From NCBI RefSeq assembly GCF_000149955.1, contig NC_030994.1:1404151-1468150 (forward strand): a stretch of 64,000 nucleotides of DNA, read 5' to 3'. Of the stretch, positions 1 through 12,698 are shown piece by piece. The notes beneath the pieces were generated by a model. It had not been told where the DNA came from and ran no database searches. It worked only from the letters and a program-made list of their open reading frames with translations. Numbering within the stretch: position 1 is the first letter of the stretch; each line of letters opens with the position of its first letter. The DNA comes from Fusarium oxysporum f. sp. lycopersici 4287. Taxonomy: Eukaryota > Ascomycota > Sordariomycetes > Hypocreales > Nectriaceae. The position numbers were made by a program, and so were the translations under genes.

Positions 1-1131
1 CTTAGCTGATGTACAGTACGTACTTCTCTTTGATTTAGGTACCTTAGGCATGCATGGTTGGCATTGACACAAGGGACTGGCGACTGATGGATGTTTCCAT
101 GTTTGGCATGTACATCTCCAAGGACGTTGAAAGATTGCAACCATCACACGTCAGTCTTTCGCCTCTCTTGAATCCTCTCTGTGTTCTGATTCGTCGCCTA
201 TCTCATGCTTCAGTTTTGTAGATATCGGCGAGTAACAGAAGTTCTGAAAGCATAACCCCCCTTGTATACAGCCCATGCTATACCTTAGTTTCTTTCACGT
301 CAGGTTATAGTTCATGTACCTCCAATTTGTACGTCCTTCTTTGAGCAAAGGCATATATATCTTGGTCATTGACGTCTATCTTATTGCACATCAAACACTA
401 GGCACCATACATGGACTGCGCCTCATCCAATCCCGACCCAACTGCACTTGTCAGACGAGGTGCCGCGCCGATCAGTGTTTCATGTTTTTTGCCATCAATT
501 GAAAACATAAGAATAGCAATTGCCATGCTTACCTCCAACGTTTGTCTCGTTTTGGTCAGCTGAGTTACGTGGTGAGCTGTAGATGTGTGGATCTGCAGAG
601 CATTGGAGGGGGGTAGCTAAGCGGAGAGGTGCTCACATGGCAGTCTCTCAGTAGATGGTTGTCTAAGTCCTCTCAGTAACCGTAACTGACAAGAATAGTA
701 ATGGCTGTTATCAAGTGTACGTAGGTCTTCAGCTGGTCAAAGAAGCTCAACTCCACTATCATGGGTACCTAGCTACGTCAGAAGCTCCCACCAGAGCAAA
801 CGCTGCAATATCAGAATAAGCATTCAACAATGAAATTGCTCCAGAACTGTAGAAGAAAGATTGAAACCAACATACTGATGTATCACACGAGTCTGAATAG
901 CGTCACTATAATAAACGGGAATAACAGTTGTGGTGCATTTAAAGCTCAGCCAATCCGGGGTAAAACGATAATGCGATCCCGCCGATAAGCCCAACCCGGC
1001 CGAGTCCCGAGCTCTCTAGCCTGCTTATCTCAAAATTTCAGTCTCCATATCAAACCGACAACGTCAATCCACCTCGACAAGCCTTATAACCTCGATTTCA
1101 TCAACCACATCACCCCCCTTAAACCGTCAAA
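1..1131. other. Intergenic region upstream of tim9
   Basis: No reading frame here looks coding; the longest is a 62-codon frame at 314-502 with no recognisable features. The right end is the promoter and leader of tim9, ending in a C- and A-rich leader just before the ATG. Nothing else recognised. Confidence 0.6.
950..954 (+). promoter_or_regulatory. CCAAT box upstream of tim9
   Basis: CCAAT lies 178 bp upstream of the tim9 ATG. CCAAT boxes bind the fungal HAP/CBC complex, which controls many mitochondrial genes. The match is only five bases, so function is inferred from position and from the mitochondrial role of the downstream gene. Confidence 0.35.
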
Positions 1132-1516
1132 ATGGATATGTAAGTCTCTTCATGCTCGATTTATGTCACCAAGTCACAATTCTAATCAACATGTTCCAAT
1201 CATAGGCTTTCCGCAGCTGAGCAGCGCACTCTTGAGCAGCGCATGCAGAAGCGCCAGGTCAAGGAGTTTATGGGTGTATGTACCCCAAACGAGTATTGCG
1301 TTCGAATTGTTGCTGACGAACTTGTCTTAGGCATTTGGTGGTCTTGTTGAGCACTGCTTCATGTCCTGTGTCGATGACTTCACCTCAAAGGCCATCTCAA
1401 CCCGAGAAAGTGGCTGCATCAACCGATGCGTTCAGAAGTGGATGGCTTCTCAACAGCGCATCAGCGACCGCTTCCAAGAGCACAACGCCCAGCTCACAGC
1501 TCAGATGAACAAATAA
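1132..1516 (+). CDS. tim9: Mitochondrial import inner membrane translocase subunit Tim9
   Basis: Three exons are read as 1132-1139, 1206-1275 and 1331-1516, giving 87 residues, the usual Tim9 length. The protein has the twin CX3C motif of small Tim chaperones: Cys35/Cys39 (CFMSC) and Cys55/Cys59 (CINRC), 15 residues apart. In this family the cysteines form two intramolecular disulfides in the intermembrane space. Tim9 assembles with Tim10 into a hexamer that escorts hydrophobic carriers to the TIM22 translocase. Introns start GTAAGT and GTATGT and end TAG. Coding exon 1 is only eight bases (ATGGATAT), so the gene is easily missed by ORF scanning. The helices around the motifs fit Tim9 better than Tim10. 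It is convergent with nup188, 516 bp away. Confidence 0.95.
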
Positions 1517-2032
1517 ACGCGAAATACTCGAGAGACGAGACATGTACGATTAGCAAGGAGGACGACAAGGGGAAATACACACAAAATCTGTTCTGTTGAT
1601 ATCAGATGTGCTCCGGATTATATATGAGATCGAAAAGACGGAACGCTGTTTATGACCATGATACGCCGTGTGGCTAGGTCTCATGGCACCAGATGCACTT
1701 GTATATTATTACGGGCTACAGGCATGAGGCGCTTGGGCTTAAGCTGTCACCATGGAATGAATTTATAACCCATTCTTACTCATTTCTGATGTCCCTTCTC
1801 GCCCTTGCAACACAACTTCACAAGGCAGCAAGCATTTCGTGATCGCAAATCTTATTACAGACCGGCGAGCCGGTTCACAGGATAGATCGGTTTGTGTCAA
1901 CGAAATCAAATGAAGTCTCTCTTATGCCATTCCGCAATGCGTACATCCTATTCCAACGCCCTTGACCTAAGATACTTATAATATACACCTTGATGATTAT
2001 CACTCGTTTCTTCTAAGCTCCCATGTTCATAT
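1517..2032. other. Convergent intergenic region tim9/nup188
   Basis: This 516-bp stretch between two convergent stop codons should hold both 3' UTRs. No coding signal and no clear repeat were seen. Confidence 0.5.
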
Positions 2033-5000
2033 TCAATTATCTGCTTCTTCACTTAGCACATCCCTGATGGCATCTAATTGAGCCACTGCTTTCTCCTCCA
2101 AAAGACTATCATATGCCCCTGTAGCAGGCTTCATGCCACGCCAGTCCATTTCACGCTGACCTAAGGGCATGAGTCGCTCCTTTAGCAACTTCTTTGTGCT
2201 CAACCAAAAGTCGACGTTCTCTAGCAGGTTTGCCGAGTCCCATTCCACGTCAGGAATGTCCCGGTTGTTGTTCACACGAAGAGCAGCAAGCACTCGTGTG
2301 AGGAGGGCAAGAGAGTGAACCTCGGATATCGCGACAAGGGTCAGGTAGTGCGGTGACGCCCGAGACTGAGTACGACTGGCTCCAGGTGCTTCAAACCGGT
2401 CCACACTTGCTTCCAGTAGGTGAGGGAACTGATTAAGAACGTACGCAACCTCTGGAGCAACAGTTGCACCCAAAGCTGTGAGCAAGTTCAGCATTAGCGG
2501 CAACAGTCCTTTGGCCCAGATACCGTAGCAACGTTGCACCACAGGGGAATCTGAATAGGGAGAAATGTTGGACTTCAGCATGAACTTAGTCAGATTCGCA
2601 GATAGGATGTTGCTCAAGATTCCATCGCATGCCATCTGTTCAGCAACCATGGGGAGAGTTGAGAGTTCAAGCAAAAATAGCATGCTCAATTCGCCATAGA
2701 TAGGGTCGCCTTGATCCGCCAGTCTATCTGCCCATGAGTAGAGAGACGAGGCAGCATGGAGGACTTGATGCTCGGCCATGATGTTAAGGACTTGAGTCTG
2801 AGATTGATCCATGTTGGGCAGACTTATGCAGGCTTGAAGGATGGCTGTTAACAATCCTAGATCTTCCGGCGATACACTATTTTCGTTGTCGTGAATAAGG
2901 CTAACGAGTGCGCGGAAACCTCTGCCCACAACTCGGTCAAGGATATTCAGCACAGTTTGTGTAACTGTCACGGTAGTGCCCTCAAAGGCATCCTGAGATT
3001 CGGTTGCTTTCTTGCCACTGATTTGGTAGGCACGCAGAGTAACAAAAAGAGCCTTTAGAAGGGTGCGGTAGTACGAGATAGATTCAGTGCCCCAAGGCTC
3101 CTCGACTCCGTTCATGGTACCAACAAGGGTCGAGAGAAGCTGGTTGATGTCCTTGACTGGCACCGATGACTTGACAAGGCGCTGGATCAACACAAGCGCA
3201 AGGCTCGCCCTGGACCCGACAAGCTTTAGGAAGATGTGTTCAGGTCCTGGAACTCCTTGGTTGGCATTGAGACATTGTTGGGCAACCTGCAGCATTTGCT
3301 TCTCCACGGTGTCGTTCTTGGGCATGCATGTTGAAAGCTCTACAAGTAGAAACTCCCAGGCATGGAAAAGGGCCTAGAAATAACATCATTAGCTATGTCC
3401 ATGGTACGCAAGACACATTCACTTACGAGCTGAGCGTCAACTAAAGACAAGTTAGTGTTTGCGCGCTCCATCTCTGTCTTGAAACCATCGTCCTTGCGAC
3501 CTTTCCAGCCTGGATCGAATCGTAGCATCTGATCGGCGCGTTCCAAGTCATAGTAGTAACTCTTGCCGAGTTCCCGCGGCTCCAGGATGGTCCGCTTGAA
3601 GCAATCCACAGGGCAGTCTGAATACTTGTTGGAAAAGTTTCGGGCGAAGTTGTTGTGAAGAGACTTGTTGTAACCTCCAACCTCAACTCCATCACGCAAG
3701 TAGTAGTCGAGATCGCCAACAAGGCTCTTTGCCAATGTGCCAGAGTTGCCCAGATGCCGCGAGTGGTAAAGCTGCATGGCAAATGTCTCCGCAATATACG
3801 CGGCCAGTCTTGCGTCAAAAGCAGCACGGACAGGGTCAGACTTTACGGTGATACTGGATGACTTGAGGTCTCGGACATATTCTCTAAGCCCATCAAGATA
3901 AGCGGTGTCTTTCTGGAGTGTGAAGACTGTCCAGGGCCAGAAGTTCTGGGCAGAGGCGACAAAGTCCAAAATAACCAGGGCCTCGCTTATTTCTAGATCT
4001 TTCAACTTGCCAAGCTTGGCAAGCCCAGTGGCAAATACCGAGCTGGAAGAAGCATCCGTCTTCTTTTTGTCTTTCTTCATTGCCTCCCTGGGGGTCTGCC
4101 CGGTAAGCAGGCAATTAGACATCCACTGTTGTCGGTTCCTCAGAATAGCCGAAAAGAACTTCCATGTGGCCTTAACCTCGCCCCTGAGTTCAAAGGGCTT
4201 ACCCAGGATTGATAGGAGTTGGAGAAAAGACTTGGATATCTGAGGCCCCAAGTAACCGAGCAGTGACGGGGGCTCACTTGAGGATTTGCCAGCATTTACA
4301 ACCAAAGACTCAAGCAGCCACATGGTGGGTTTGCGGAAATGGTCAGATACTGCGCATAGCCGTGCAAGCAGGGTGGAGCTTTTGAACAGGTAAGTTTCAA
4401 TCATGCTAGAGGGTTGCTCTAGATAATTGGCGACGCGTAGTAGTGTTGCGGAAAATTCAAGTACTGAATTTAACTGTGCCTGTACCATCTCTACGCGTCT
4501 TGGATAGAGAGTACTGTCGGCGGTTGTAAATGCTGTGATAAGGGATGATAAAAGGGGTTGGAATCGCAGAGATCCAGTTGAGGGCGAGATAAAACAGTCG
4601 ATAACATAAGAGGCGGCAGGTCGTAGGCATGAAGTCAGATTCTCAGAGGTCGAAGGATCGCCAAGACTGTAGCTATACATAATCACCTTTTGCAGGATTG
4701 GTACAACCTCTCGGAGCACTGACGAGCGGCATGTGTCAGACGCAAATCTCCAGGTTGAAGTATTCTCAAAGATGTCTACGCCTGCTTGGGCAATGGCGTA
4801 GCTGACCTTTGCCAAAACTTTATCTGCTGTGCCCAGCCATGGGTTCAGATCTGACTTGTTTCTGCTTGTGGTATGAATACCAGCTCGTCGCTGAACAGCG
4901 GAAGTCATTGCAGTGTCAATGAGGTTTGAGAATAGTCTGAGACAAGATAGTAAAAATTCGAGCCTCTCCTGGACCAGGTCGAGGCTTCCCACGACCTTGG

Positions 5001-7691
5001 TGAGCTTACCAGCTCTGGACTCGGAACTCAAGAGCTCGCATCGAGAAAGATATGACCACACTCTGCTAGGGTATATAGGCAGGATCGCATCGAGGAATTG
5101 GACGCAAGAGTTCAGGATAGTGACGACAACGTCCTCGCTCTCCGCAAGATCAACCTGCATGTAGTAGTCCATTGTCTCGCAGACGACTGTTAGGAGATCT
5201 CTGCCACTACCCGCATCAATATGTTTCTTTGCCTCATGAAGAATATCATTGTCAGAAAACACCAAGGTGCCGGTGGACTCCCCCCCGGCGGCGTTCAGAT
5301 GATCCATGCGAATGAGTGTCGCAAACAAAGAGATGACTTCGGCAGTTTCTTCTGGCTGGAGCATTCCAAGTTCAGATTGATAGCCTTCCTTCATCAGGTT
5401 GATTTCCAGTCGTCGACCCAGGAGCGAAATAGTTGAGTGAGGATACTCCATTGAGACAACTCTACCTGTATCCGTAACAAATCGTCCATATGTGCCTGCT
5501 GGTATCCGGTAGGCATCGTCCTCGACACGTCTTCCTCGCCACGAAGGGGATAACGAGATGATGGGAATATCTTGCAGCAAACAGAAAGTATTGGTGTTCT
5601 CGTCTTCTTGTGCGAGCTCGTACTCTTGGAAGTAATCAGGAAGGACGAATGTGAGTGTGGGTGTTGCACGTAAAAGGTTAAGGATCATCTGAGACCGATC
5701 GCTCTCACGGAGGCTTGTAGCACTGGCGAGAGTTCGGCAGAGAGTGATAAATGGCAGAAATTCATAGGGGTATCTGTCAAGGGCTTGCTGAAAGAAGAAC
5801 TCTAGTGCAAGATCATCATTGACCATGGATGCGAGAATATCTTGCTTCTCCAAGAGGTTCTCCTTGTTTGAAATGTCCCAGTAATTTCGGCCGGCGCTTA
5901 GAATCGAAAGAAGGGAGCTTACTGGTTCGGACTGATAACCAACGATGGGGTATGACACCTTAAGAAGCTCGAGGAAGACATTGCGAAGACGAGCACTGAG
6001 TAAAGGGGTCATGCTACCCTCATCTGAGGGACCCAATGCTGTTGCCATATTAGAAACAACATCAAAGACACGGCCTTGAGCCGTGACTTGCGATGCAAGC
6101 TGTTCCACCACGACAAGGTCCTTGGATGACGTCGCATTCTCGAGGAAGCCATCAAATTTCGAAGATTCGATGGAGAAGATGCTGCCCGCCGAGTTTCGTC
6201 TTGCAACCGGTCGAACCACACCTCCTGCCTCAAAGGTTTCTCGGGCATTTTGCTGTAGCAAATTATCACGCTTCTCTGTTCGACTTTGGTAGGAAACATT
6301 CATGCGATGAAGAAGAAGCGTCCAGGCGAAAATGACGGGTGAAGCACTTTCGCAATCGGCTTCGGCAGCGTTTAGTATGCTCTTGTGGACCTGTTCAAGG
6401 ACGTCGGATGAGAGCAGGTATGTATCGTAGGAAGTATCTGCTTGAGTAGCATCCTCTTCTCTCTCGGAAAGATAGGTTAATGAGCGAGCTGGCTTGAGTA
6501 GTATCAGGGACACGGCGGCTGAAAGTGTCTTCAGGGGCAAAACCAGAGGCGCAATGCTCTCGTGGATCTGGAGGCACTATTAGTACAAGTCTGCCATCAA
6601 CAAGTTGTACAATACGTACCGGCTGAACAGCGTCAAAGAATCTGTAAACTTCCATCAAAGAAAACCACTGGTTGACGGCAGTTGAAGGTGCAAAATCGTC
6701 GCCAAAACTGTCAACAATCTGGAATACAACAGACAAAGCATGGATAGCTTCGGTTAGAAGCGTTCGCAGCCAATCTAGTTCGACTTCCTCTGTCACCCAC
6801 TTCTCGTCCGTTACAGCTTTTAGACCTGATTCGATGCGAGACATAGAGTCTGTGAGAACTTGAAGGTAGGTCGGGAGTAGGGGTTCGGCATCGTCTCGTG
6901 AGGGAAGCTTCAGTCGGTAGGTCTTGGCTAGGTCGAGATCAACACTGGCGAAGGTCGGCAGCCTCTCGTATAGCTTGATCGAGTTGGCATAGTCCGCAGA
7001 CATCATAAAAAAACGGCGCTCGGTAAGATAGGTATCGAACAGGCGTCGCTGTCTCGTCTCGGGCTTCTCGAATTCAGTCCAGATCTCCTCAGCATCCAGC
7101 GCAGCCGCCGATCCTAGGTCCAAAAGAAGTCCTGACCCCTGGCCATTGTTAAGGCCGGCAGCTTCCTGCAAATTCTTCGCATCTTGAGACGATAATGGGC
7201 CACTGAGATGGCGCGCAGGACGAGACTGGTGTTCTATCACGACCACACGCAAAGCTGCGACTAGGTTGATTTTGGCATTCTTGCTGAGCCATTCGGCATC
7301 TTTCTTGATCGACTCGATATCAGGTCGTCCATCTGAGCTTGCGGGAACATTTATCGGGGCCGTTTTTGTTTCAAAGACTTTTTTCGTAGCTTCATCTGCG
7401 GGTGCGAAGGTGCTGGCAGGGTCCTCGAGAAGACGGTGAACATAGTCGTCGCTCAAAAATTCGATAACGGCAGAACTCGTAGTTCTCTGTCCAGAACTAT
7501 CAGACAGCGCAGTTGCGATGAGCTTCCAAGAGCTGAGGGGTGAGTTAGCAGTGAGTTTGTGTACATAGATGGATAGGCAGCGCAAGAGATGAGAGCTGCA
7601 GAGGCAGTCAGTCAACTTACAGCAGTACCCGCTCCCCAGTCAGGCATTGTTCTAGGGAGGGGAAGTAAATGCGATCGGCCACCGGCGCCAT
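2033..7691 (-). CDS. nup188: Nucleoporin Nup188
   Basis: Four exons on the minus strand are read as 7621-7691, 6620-7532, 3427-6567 and 2033-3373. All junctions keep frame and give 1821 residues, typical for fungal Nup188. The introns (88, 52 and 53 nt) have GTAAGT or GTACGT donors; the second has a TACTAAT branch site. The protein is helical throughout, as expected of this large alpha-solenoid scaffold in the inner ring of the nuclear pore, where it binds Nic96 and shapes the transport channel. Around residue 686 a beta-type segment (GTYGRFVTD) matches the SH3-like insertion known from Nup188. The segment LFHAWEFLLVEL spans the last junction and confirms that splice. The start at 7691 was chosen because exon 1 then reads MAPVADRIYFPSLEQC, as in relatives. 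It is divergent from trpC. Confidence 0.93.
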
Positions 7692-8169
7692 TGCAAAGAG
7701 CGTCAAAAAGGCGACAGTGGCATGCGATGCATCACCTTGCGATTAGGGTGGATGCGTAGAAAGTTTGATTTTGATGCTTGTTGACGCGCCTGGTCGCGAA
7801 TGAATGGATCGAGCTTTGGCTGGTCAACTTTTTGGACCTGAGCTAGAGAGCTCCAATTTAGCCCAAGTTTACCCGGTGCTTCAGTGGACGGCAGTTATAT
7901 CGGACCTTATGCCTCCATTCACCATATAGAGTTAGCACTGTACGAACGATTGTGTCTCAGCCAGAGACGACAGTGCGCTAGTCAGTATCGCACTGGCCAA
8001 AAGTCGCATTCACAGCTTCTTTGTTCAACTCTATTCGAACTTAAAGTGACTCACCTTTTGCAACGTCACCGCTCTCAGTCTCGTAAAATAACTCATTTTT
8101 ACGAAGACACGGTTTCAAGCACTCTCCCTTCTCGTTGTTGTTTTTTCCGAGGAAAAAAAGAGAGAGAAA
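7692..8169. promoter_or_regulatory. Divergent promoter nup188/trpC
   Basis: This 478-bp region separates two divergent start codons and must hold both promoters. It contains a TGACTCA site at 8047-8053 and a pyrimidine-rich leader just before trpC. Confidence 0.7.
8047..8053 (+). promoter_or_regulatory. Gcn4/CPC1-type site TGACTCA
   Basis: A perfect TGACTCA heptamer lies 117 bp upstream of the trpC ATG. This is the consensus of the bZIP regulator of cross-pathway (general amino acid) control, Gcn4/CPC1/CpcA, which activates amino-acid biosynthesis genes, including trpC-type genes, on starvation. The site is seen directly; binding is inferred. Confidence 0.65.
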
Positions 8170-10505
8170 ATGGGTTCCTCAGATATTATCGATCACTCGC
8201 CTCACCAGGCTGATCCCTCGCCTCCAATTCCAACGGCCTCTAACCTTATTCTTATTGACAACTACGACTCTTTCACCTGGAACATTTACCAGTATCTCGT
8301 TCTTGCAGGAGCTACGGTTACTGTCTATCGAAATGACAAGGTCACTGTGGATGAAATCATTGCCAAGAAACCCACCCAGATTATCATCAGCCCCGGTCCC
8401 GGTCACCCCGAGACTGATTCTGGTGTGAGCCGCGATGTCATTAGACATTTTGCTGGCAAGGTTCCTATCTTTGGTGTCTGTATGGGCCTGTAAGTGTTGG
8501 TCTTTCACTTGTATATCAATTACTCTAACCTCCTTCCAGTCAGTGCATCTTTAATGTCTATGGCGGAGAAGTCAGTTCAGCTGGTGAATGGCTCCATGGC
8601 AAGACTTCACCGTTGACCCATGACTCCAAGGGTGTGTTCTCTGGTCTCAAGCAGGGTGTTCCAGTTACTCGGTACCATTCTCTTGCAGGTACCCACGTCA
8701 CTTTGCCTGAGGACCTGGAGGTTTCCTCTTGGGTGGCTAAGCCTGATGGTTCCCCTGGTGTCATTCAAGGTGTTCGTCACAAGAAGTACACCATTGAAGG
8801 TGTCCAATTCCACCCTGAGAGTATCCTAACTGAAGGTGGACGAGCTATGATCACAAACTTCCTCCGCATGCAAGGAGGTACTTGGGAGGAGAACACTCAG
8901 TTCCAGAAGTCTGGTTCTGCCAACAGTGACGACTCGGCTGCACCCAAGTCCAAGAAGAACAACATTCTGCAGCGAATTTACGCCAACCGAAAGGCTGCTG
9001 TGGATGCTCAGAAGCAAATTCCTTCTCAAAGATTTGAGGATCTACAAGTTGCATACGATCTTAACGCTGCCCCTCCCCAGATTCCTTTTGTCAACCGACT
9101 ACGACAGTCTCCTTTTGACGTTGCTTTGATGGCTGAGATCAAGCGCGGTTCTCCTTCTAAGGGCATCTTTGCGCTGGATATTTCCGCCCCTGCACAAGCT
9201 CGAAAGTACGCTTTGGCAGGCGCAAGTGTCATTTCCGTGCTTACTGAGCCTGAGTGGTTCAAAGGCAGTATTGAGGACTTGAGAGCCGTTCGACAAGTCT
9301 TGGATGGCATGCCCAACAGACCCGCAATCCTTCGTAAGGAGTTCATCTTTGACGAGTATCAGATCCTTGAGGCACGATTGGCTGGTGCGGATACTGTTCT
9401 GCTCATTGTCAAGATGCTTGATTCTGAGCTTCTACAAAGACTATATAACTATTCTCTCCAATTGGGTATGGAGCCTCTTGTCGAGGTTCAGAATGCTGAG
9501 GAGATGACGACTGCAGTCAAGCTGGGCTCCAAGGTCATCGGTGTCAACAACCGTAACCTCGAGAGCTTTGAAGTTGATCTCAACACCACAGGCCGGCTAC
9601 GCAGCATGGTGCCTGAAAGCACAATCATTTGCGCGCTCAGTGGTATCAACACCCATGATGACGTTTTGATGAACAAGAGGGATGGTGTCAATGCTGTTCT
9701 AGTTGGTGAGGCCATCATGAGAGCCCCTGACGCCAGTGTTTTCATCAGCCAACTATGCTCTGGAACCGAGCCCCCTGCTAAATCTGATGTCGCGTCATCA
9801 TTGTACGTCAAGATTTGCGGTACTCGAAGTCCTGAGGCTGCCCTGAAAGCTGCCGAGTCAGGGGCAGACTTCGTTGGCATCTGCCTTGTTCCTGGTGCCA
9901 AGCGATGTATCTCACATGAGACTGCCCTTGCAATCTCAGAAGCAGTGCACACATATCCTAGCACTCGAAAATACGAAACCCAAGTAGCAGCAGTAGACAA
10001 CAAAGCCAAGGACTACTTCGAAGCTGCTGCCCAAAGACTTCGTAGCCCTCGACCTCAGCTCGTTGGTATTTTCCAGAACCAGCCTCTGAGCGAGGTTTTG
10101 GAGAAGCAGAAGCAATACGACCTTGACCTAGTCCAGCTTCATGGTGACGAGCCTATCGAGTGGGCAAGCCTCATCCCCGTGCCTGTCGTCCGATGCTTCA
10201 AGCCTGGCCAAGTTGGAATTGCGCGTCGAGGATATCATACTGTTCCTCTTCTTGACTCCGGCTCTGGATCCGGCAAGCTTCTCAATGTCACCAATGTCCA
10301 GGCTGTTCTGGAGAGCGATCCTGAGCTTCGAGTCTTCCTTGCTGGTGGTCTCAACCCTGACAATGTGGCTGAATCTGTCAAGGCTTTGGGTCCCCTGGCT
10401 GATCGAGTGATTGGTGTTGATGTAAGTAGTGGTGTGGAGGAGGATGGAAAACAAAGCCTAGACAAGATCGCAGCTTTTGTAAAGGCTGCCAAGGAAATTC
10501 GATAA
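8170..10505 (+). CDS. trpC: Trifunctional tryptophan biosynthesis protein TrpC
   Basis: Two exons (8170-8489 and 8540-10505; 50-nt intron, GTAAGT...CCAG) give 761 residues. Three enzymes follow in the order usual for filamentous ascomycetes. Residues ~24-230 are the glutamine amidotransferase subunit of anthranilate synthase, with nucleophile Cys104 (GVCMGLQC, spanning the intron) and His198/Glu200 in FHPES. Residues ~250-515 are indole-3-glycerol phosphate synthase, with the [11 protein letters not shown] motif at ~305. Residues ~527-761 are phosphoribosylanthranilate isomerase, starting at VKICGT and ending near DVSSGVEE. The amidotransferase feeds ammonia to a separate TrpE subunit; the other two catalyse later steps. 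All key residues seen are intact. The upstream TGACTCA suggests cross-pathway control. Confidence 0.97.
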
Positions 10506-11127
10506 AAGGCAGAATAAAATACAGGTTATACAATTGCAGAAAACTCCCATAAGCACTCAGGTTTGATTGAAGCTGTGGGGTTGTAATCCATTTCAAAGTG
10601 TCCCCCTCTTTCAGGTGGTCCTTATAATATTTCTTTCGTGGGAACCCTTCTACGAGGCACAAATATTATTATCCCGTTCTATGCACTCTCTTTCCCATGG
10701 CCTAAGGCGCTATCAAACATGCACTTAGGCTCACAGTCTCGCATATTCATCTCTTATCACAACAAATGCTGATCTTGAGCTTTTACATTAACTTCTCTTC
10801 TTTTTTAAACCTCTTCCTATACTCTCACTCTTTATTCTATCTTATAACGAGGCCCTCGGTCTTTAGTAGAGGATCTCAAGGCTGATACTACTTTCTCTCT
10901 TCTAAAGTCATCATCTTTCACTTTGGTCCTGACCAGCAACAACCTCTTCATCCCTTGCCACAAGACATCTTTACCTTCGCCTACCAATACTTATTCTGTT
11001 CTTCCTTCTTCAGTTTCTATTCTTCTCCTCATTCGACTTCTACCTCCTAGACCCAAGTACAACATTGATCGGTCCTCGTCCTTCAGCTTTTCGACAATTT
11101 ATCAACATTACACGAATTGCAGCAGAC
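10506..11127. other. Intergenic region trpC/BRCT gene
   Basis: This holds the trpC 3' UTR and then a long pyrimidine-rich promoter and leader (about 10790-11090) of the next gene. CT-rich tracts just upstream of the start are common in fungal promoters. No gene seen. Confidence 0.5.
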
Positions 11128-12698
11128 ATGGTTGCTCAGATCTTCAAGAGCCGTATAATTGCAGCCGCAGGGCCTCTCCCTGGTCAGTTGACAGTGGAAA
11201 ACCTGAGGCGATGGACCTCACTTCGCAAAGGCGTCTTTATCGAGGACTTTGACGAGACTGTCACTCATCTCCTCTGCACCAAGGAACAGTTCGACAAGAA
11301 ACTTCCCAAAGGTACTAATTTTTGTTTCTTGTTCTCTTTCTGTGGTAACTACTTATAACTTTATAGTCAGAAAGGCATTGAAACTTGGAAAGGGCATTCA
11401 CATTGTTCATTGTGACTGGTTCGAGTACTCGACAGTCAAGAACAAGAAATTGCCTGAAGCGGACTATTCCATGAGAAGTCTCGTCGCAAAGGAAAACGCA
11501 AAGAAGAGAGAAAAGGCTCGGATCGAGAAGGGTAAAAGGAACGCGGAGAAATTTGTTAACACAAGTATGTTCTTCAAAGTTTTGCTGATTTATGAAAACT
11601 AAAGCTCTACTAGACCTCTTCCACCTCTATCGAGACCGTCTTAACTTTGTCTACCAGGTCGACATCACTCGAGATAATGAGTTCACAGGCGAGTTCGGAC
11701 AGAAGTATTCTCTTTGCGTAAGTAAGATCTCTCCCTCTCGTGTGTCTTGGTACTAACAGTAAACAGTTATGGGAGTCCAACGCCAAACCCCACTTGTACT
11801 GGTTCACGGCCAAATTCCTCAAGCATAAAGGCAGCGCTCAGCCCGTGTATCACCGCCCTAGTCCTCACGAGGGAAAATGGAGGGCGCAGATGGGGCTGTT
11901 CGTGGACTTCTTCAAAAAGAAGACCGGGATCGATTGGCAAGATCGCGTGTCACTAGCCCAAACAATGCCCAGTTCGTATTTTCAGTACGAGCCTCCGGTA
12001 TGTCTGAAGTCAATTACTATTCATGAAAATAATGTATTAATAATATGTAGTCCAGAGGGAAACCCATCGGGAGACGTCTGAAGCACGACATTGAGTATTG
12101 TCGAGAGATCAATGCTGGGATTCGTGGATTGCCGTGGCCTCCCCTCGAGGAAGAAGAGCGTAAGACTGACTCGGTTGAAGATGAGTCTGACGATGGCCCA
12201 AGAGCCCTTGAAGAAGAAGACGAAGACGAGGTGATAGTTTCTCCTCCCGATTTCCCTTGCGCTCCAAAGGACGAGTCTGGCACGGATCCAAAGGAGTCTG
12301 GAGACGACATTGAAATGGCTTCTCCTCCTGATCCTGAGAAGCTTACCGATGAAAACGATTCCTGCTCCAGCTTTAAAATCCCTCGAGAAGAAAGGGAAGA
12401 TATTCCCCCTTCTGAGTTTGAGCATTCTCAAGACGAAAAAGCAGCTATCGCTAATTCAGAGACCCATGAGGGCGAAAAGAAGGCCGAATCACCTCCTGAG
12501 TCTGAAGAAGTTCAGGAAGCAGACAAACCGCCTGATGCCTCTATGGACGCAGAGCCCAAGAGTGCTCTTACTACCCCAGCCTCTTCTATTGATAAGAAAG
12601 ACCTCTCACATGCAGCAGATGAGGGCGCCGCCGTGGTTCCTGGTGATGTAGGCGGGATGGGAATCTCCTTCGAATTCGAGACACGAGAGTCTCTTTAG
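11128..12698 (+). CDS. BRCT-domain protein with acidic C-terminal tail
   Basis: Five exons are read as 11128-11311, 11367-11564, 11614-11717, 11767-11997 and 12051-12698, giving 454 residues; every junction keeps frame. Residues ~1-95 look like one BRCT domain, a phosphopeptide or protein-binding fold of DNA-damage and chromatin proteins. Features are the start IFKSRIIAAAGPLPG, the core strand VTHLLCTKEQF and the signature tryptophan in HIVHCDWFEYS. A basic helix follows (~100-125), then a conserved-looking globular segment around YSLCLWESNAKPHLYWF (~155-240). From ~270 on, the chain is a low-complexity tail rich in Glu, Asp, Ser and Pro. A nuclear DNA-repair or chromatin role is inferred from BRCT only. 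No specific orthologue name is assigned. The acceptor choice at 11613 (CTACTAG) is favoured because it gives NLFHLYRDRLNFVYQ. Confidence 0.8.

Noticed and set aside
3087..5436. Several plus-strand frames inside nup188
   Set aside because: They overlap the well-supported nup188 exons in antisense and show no conserved motifs.
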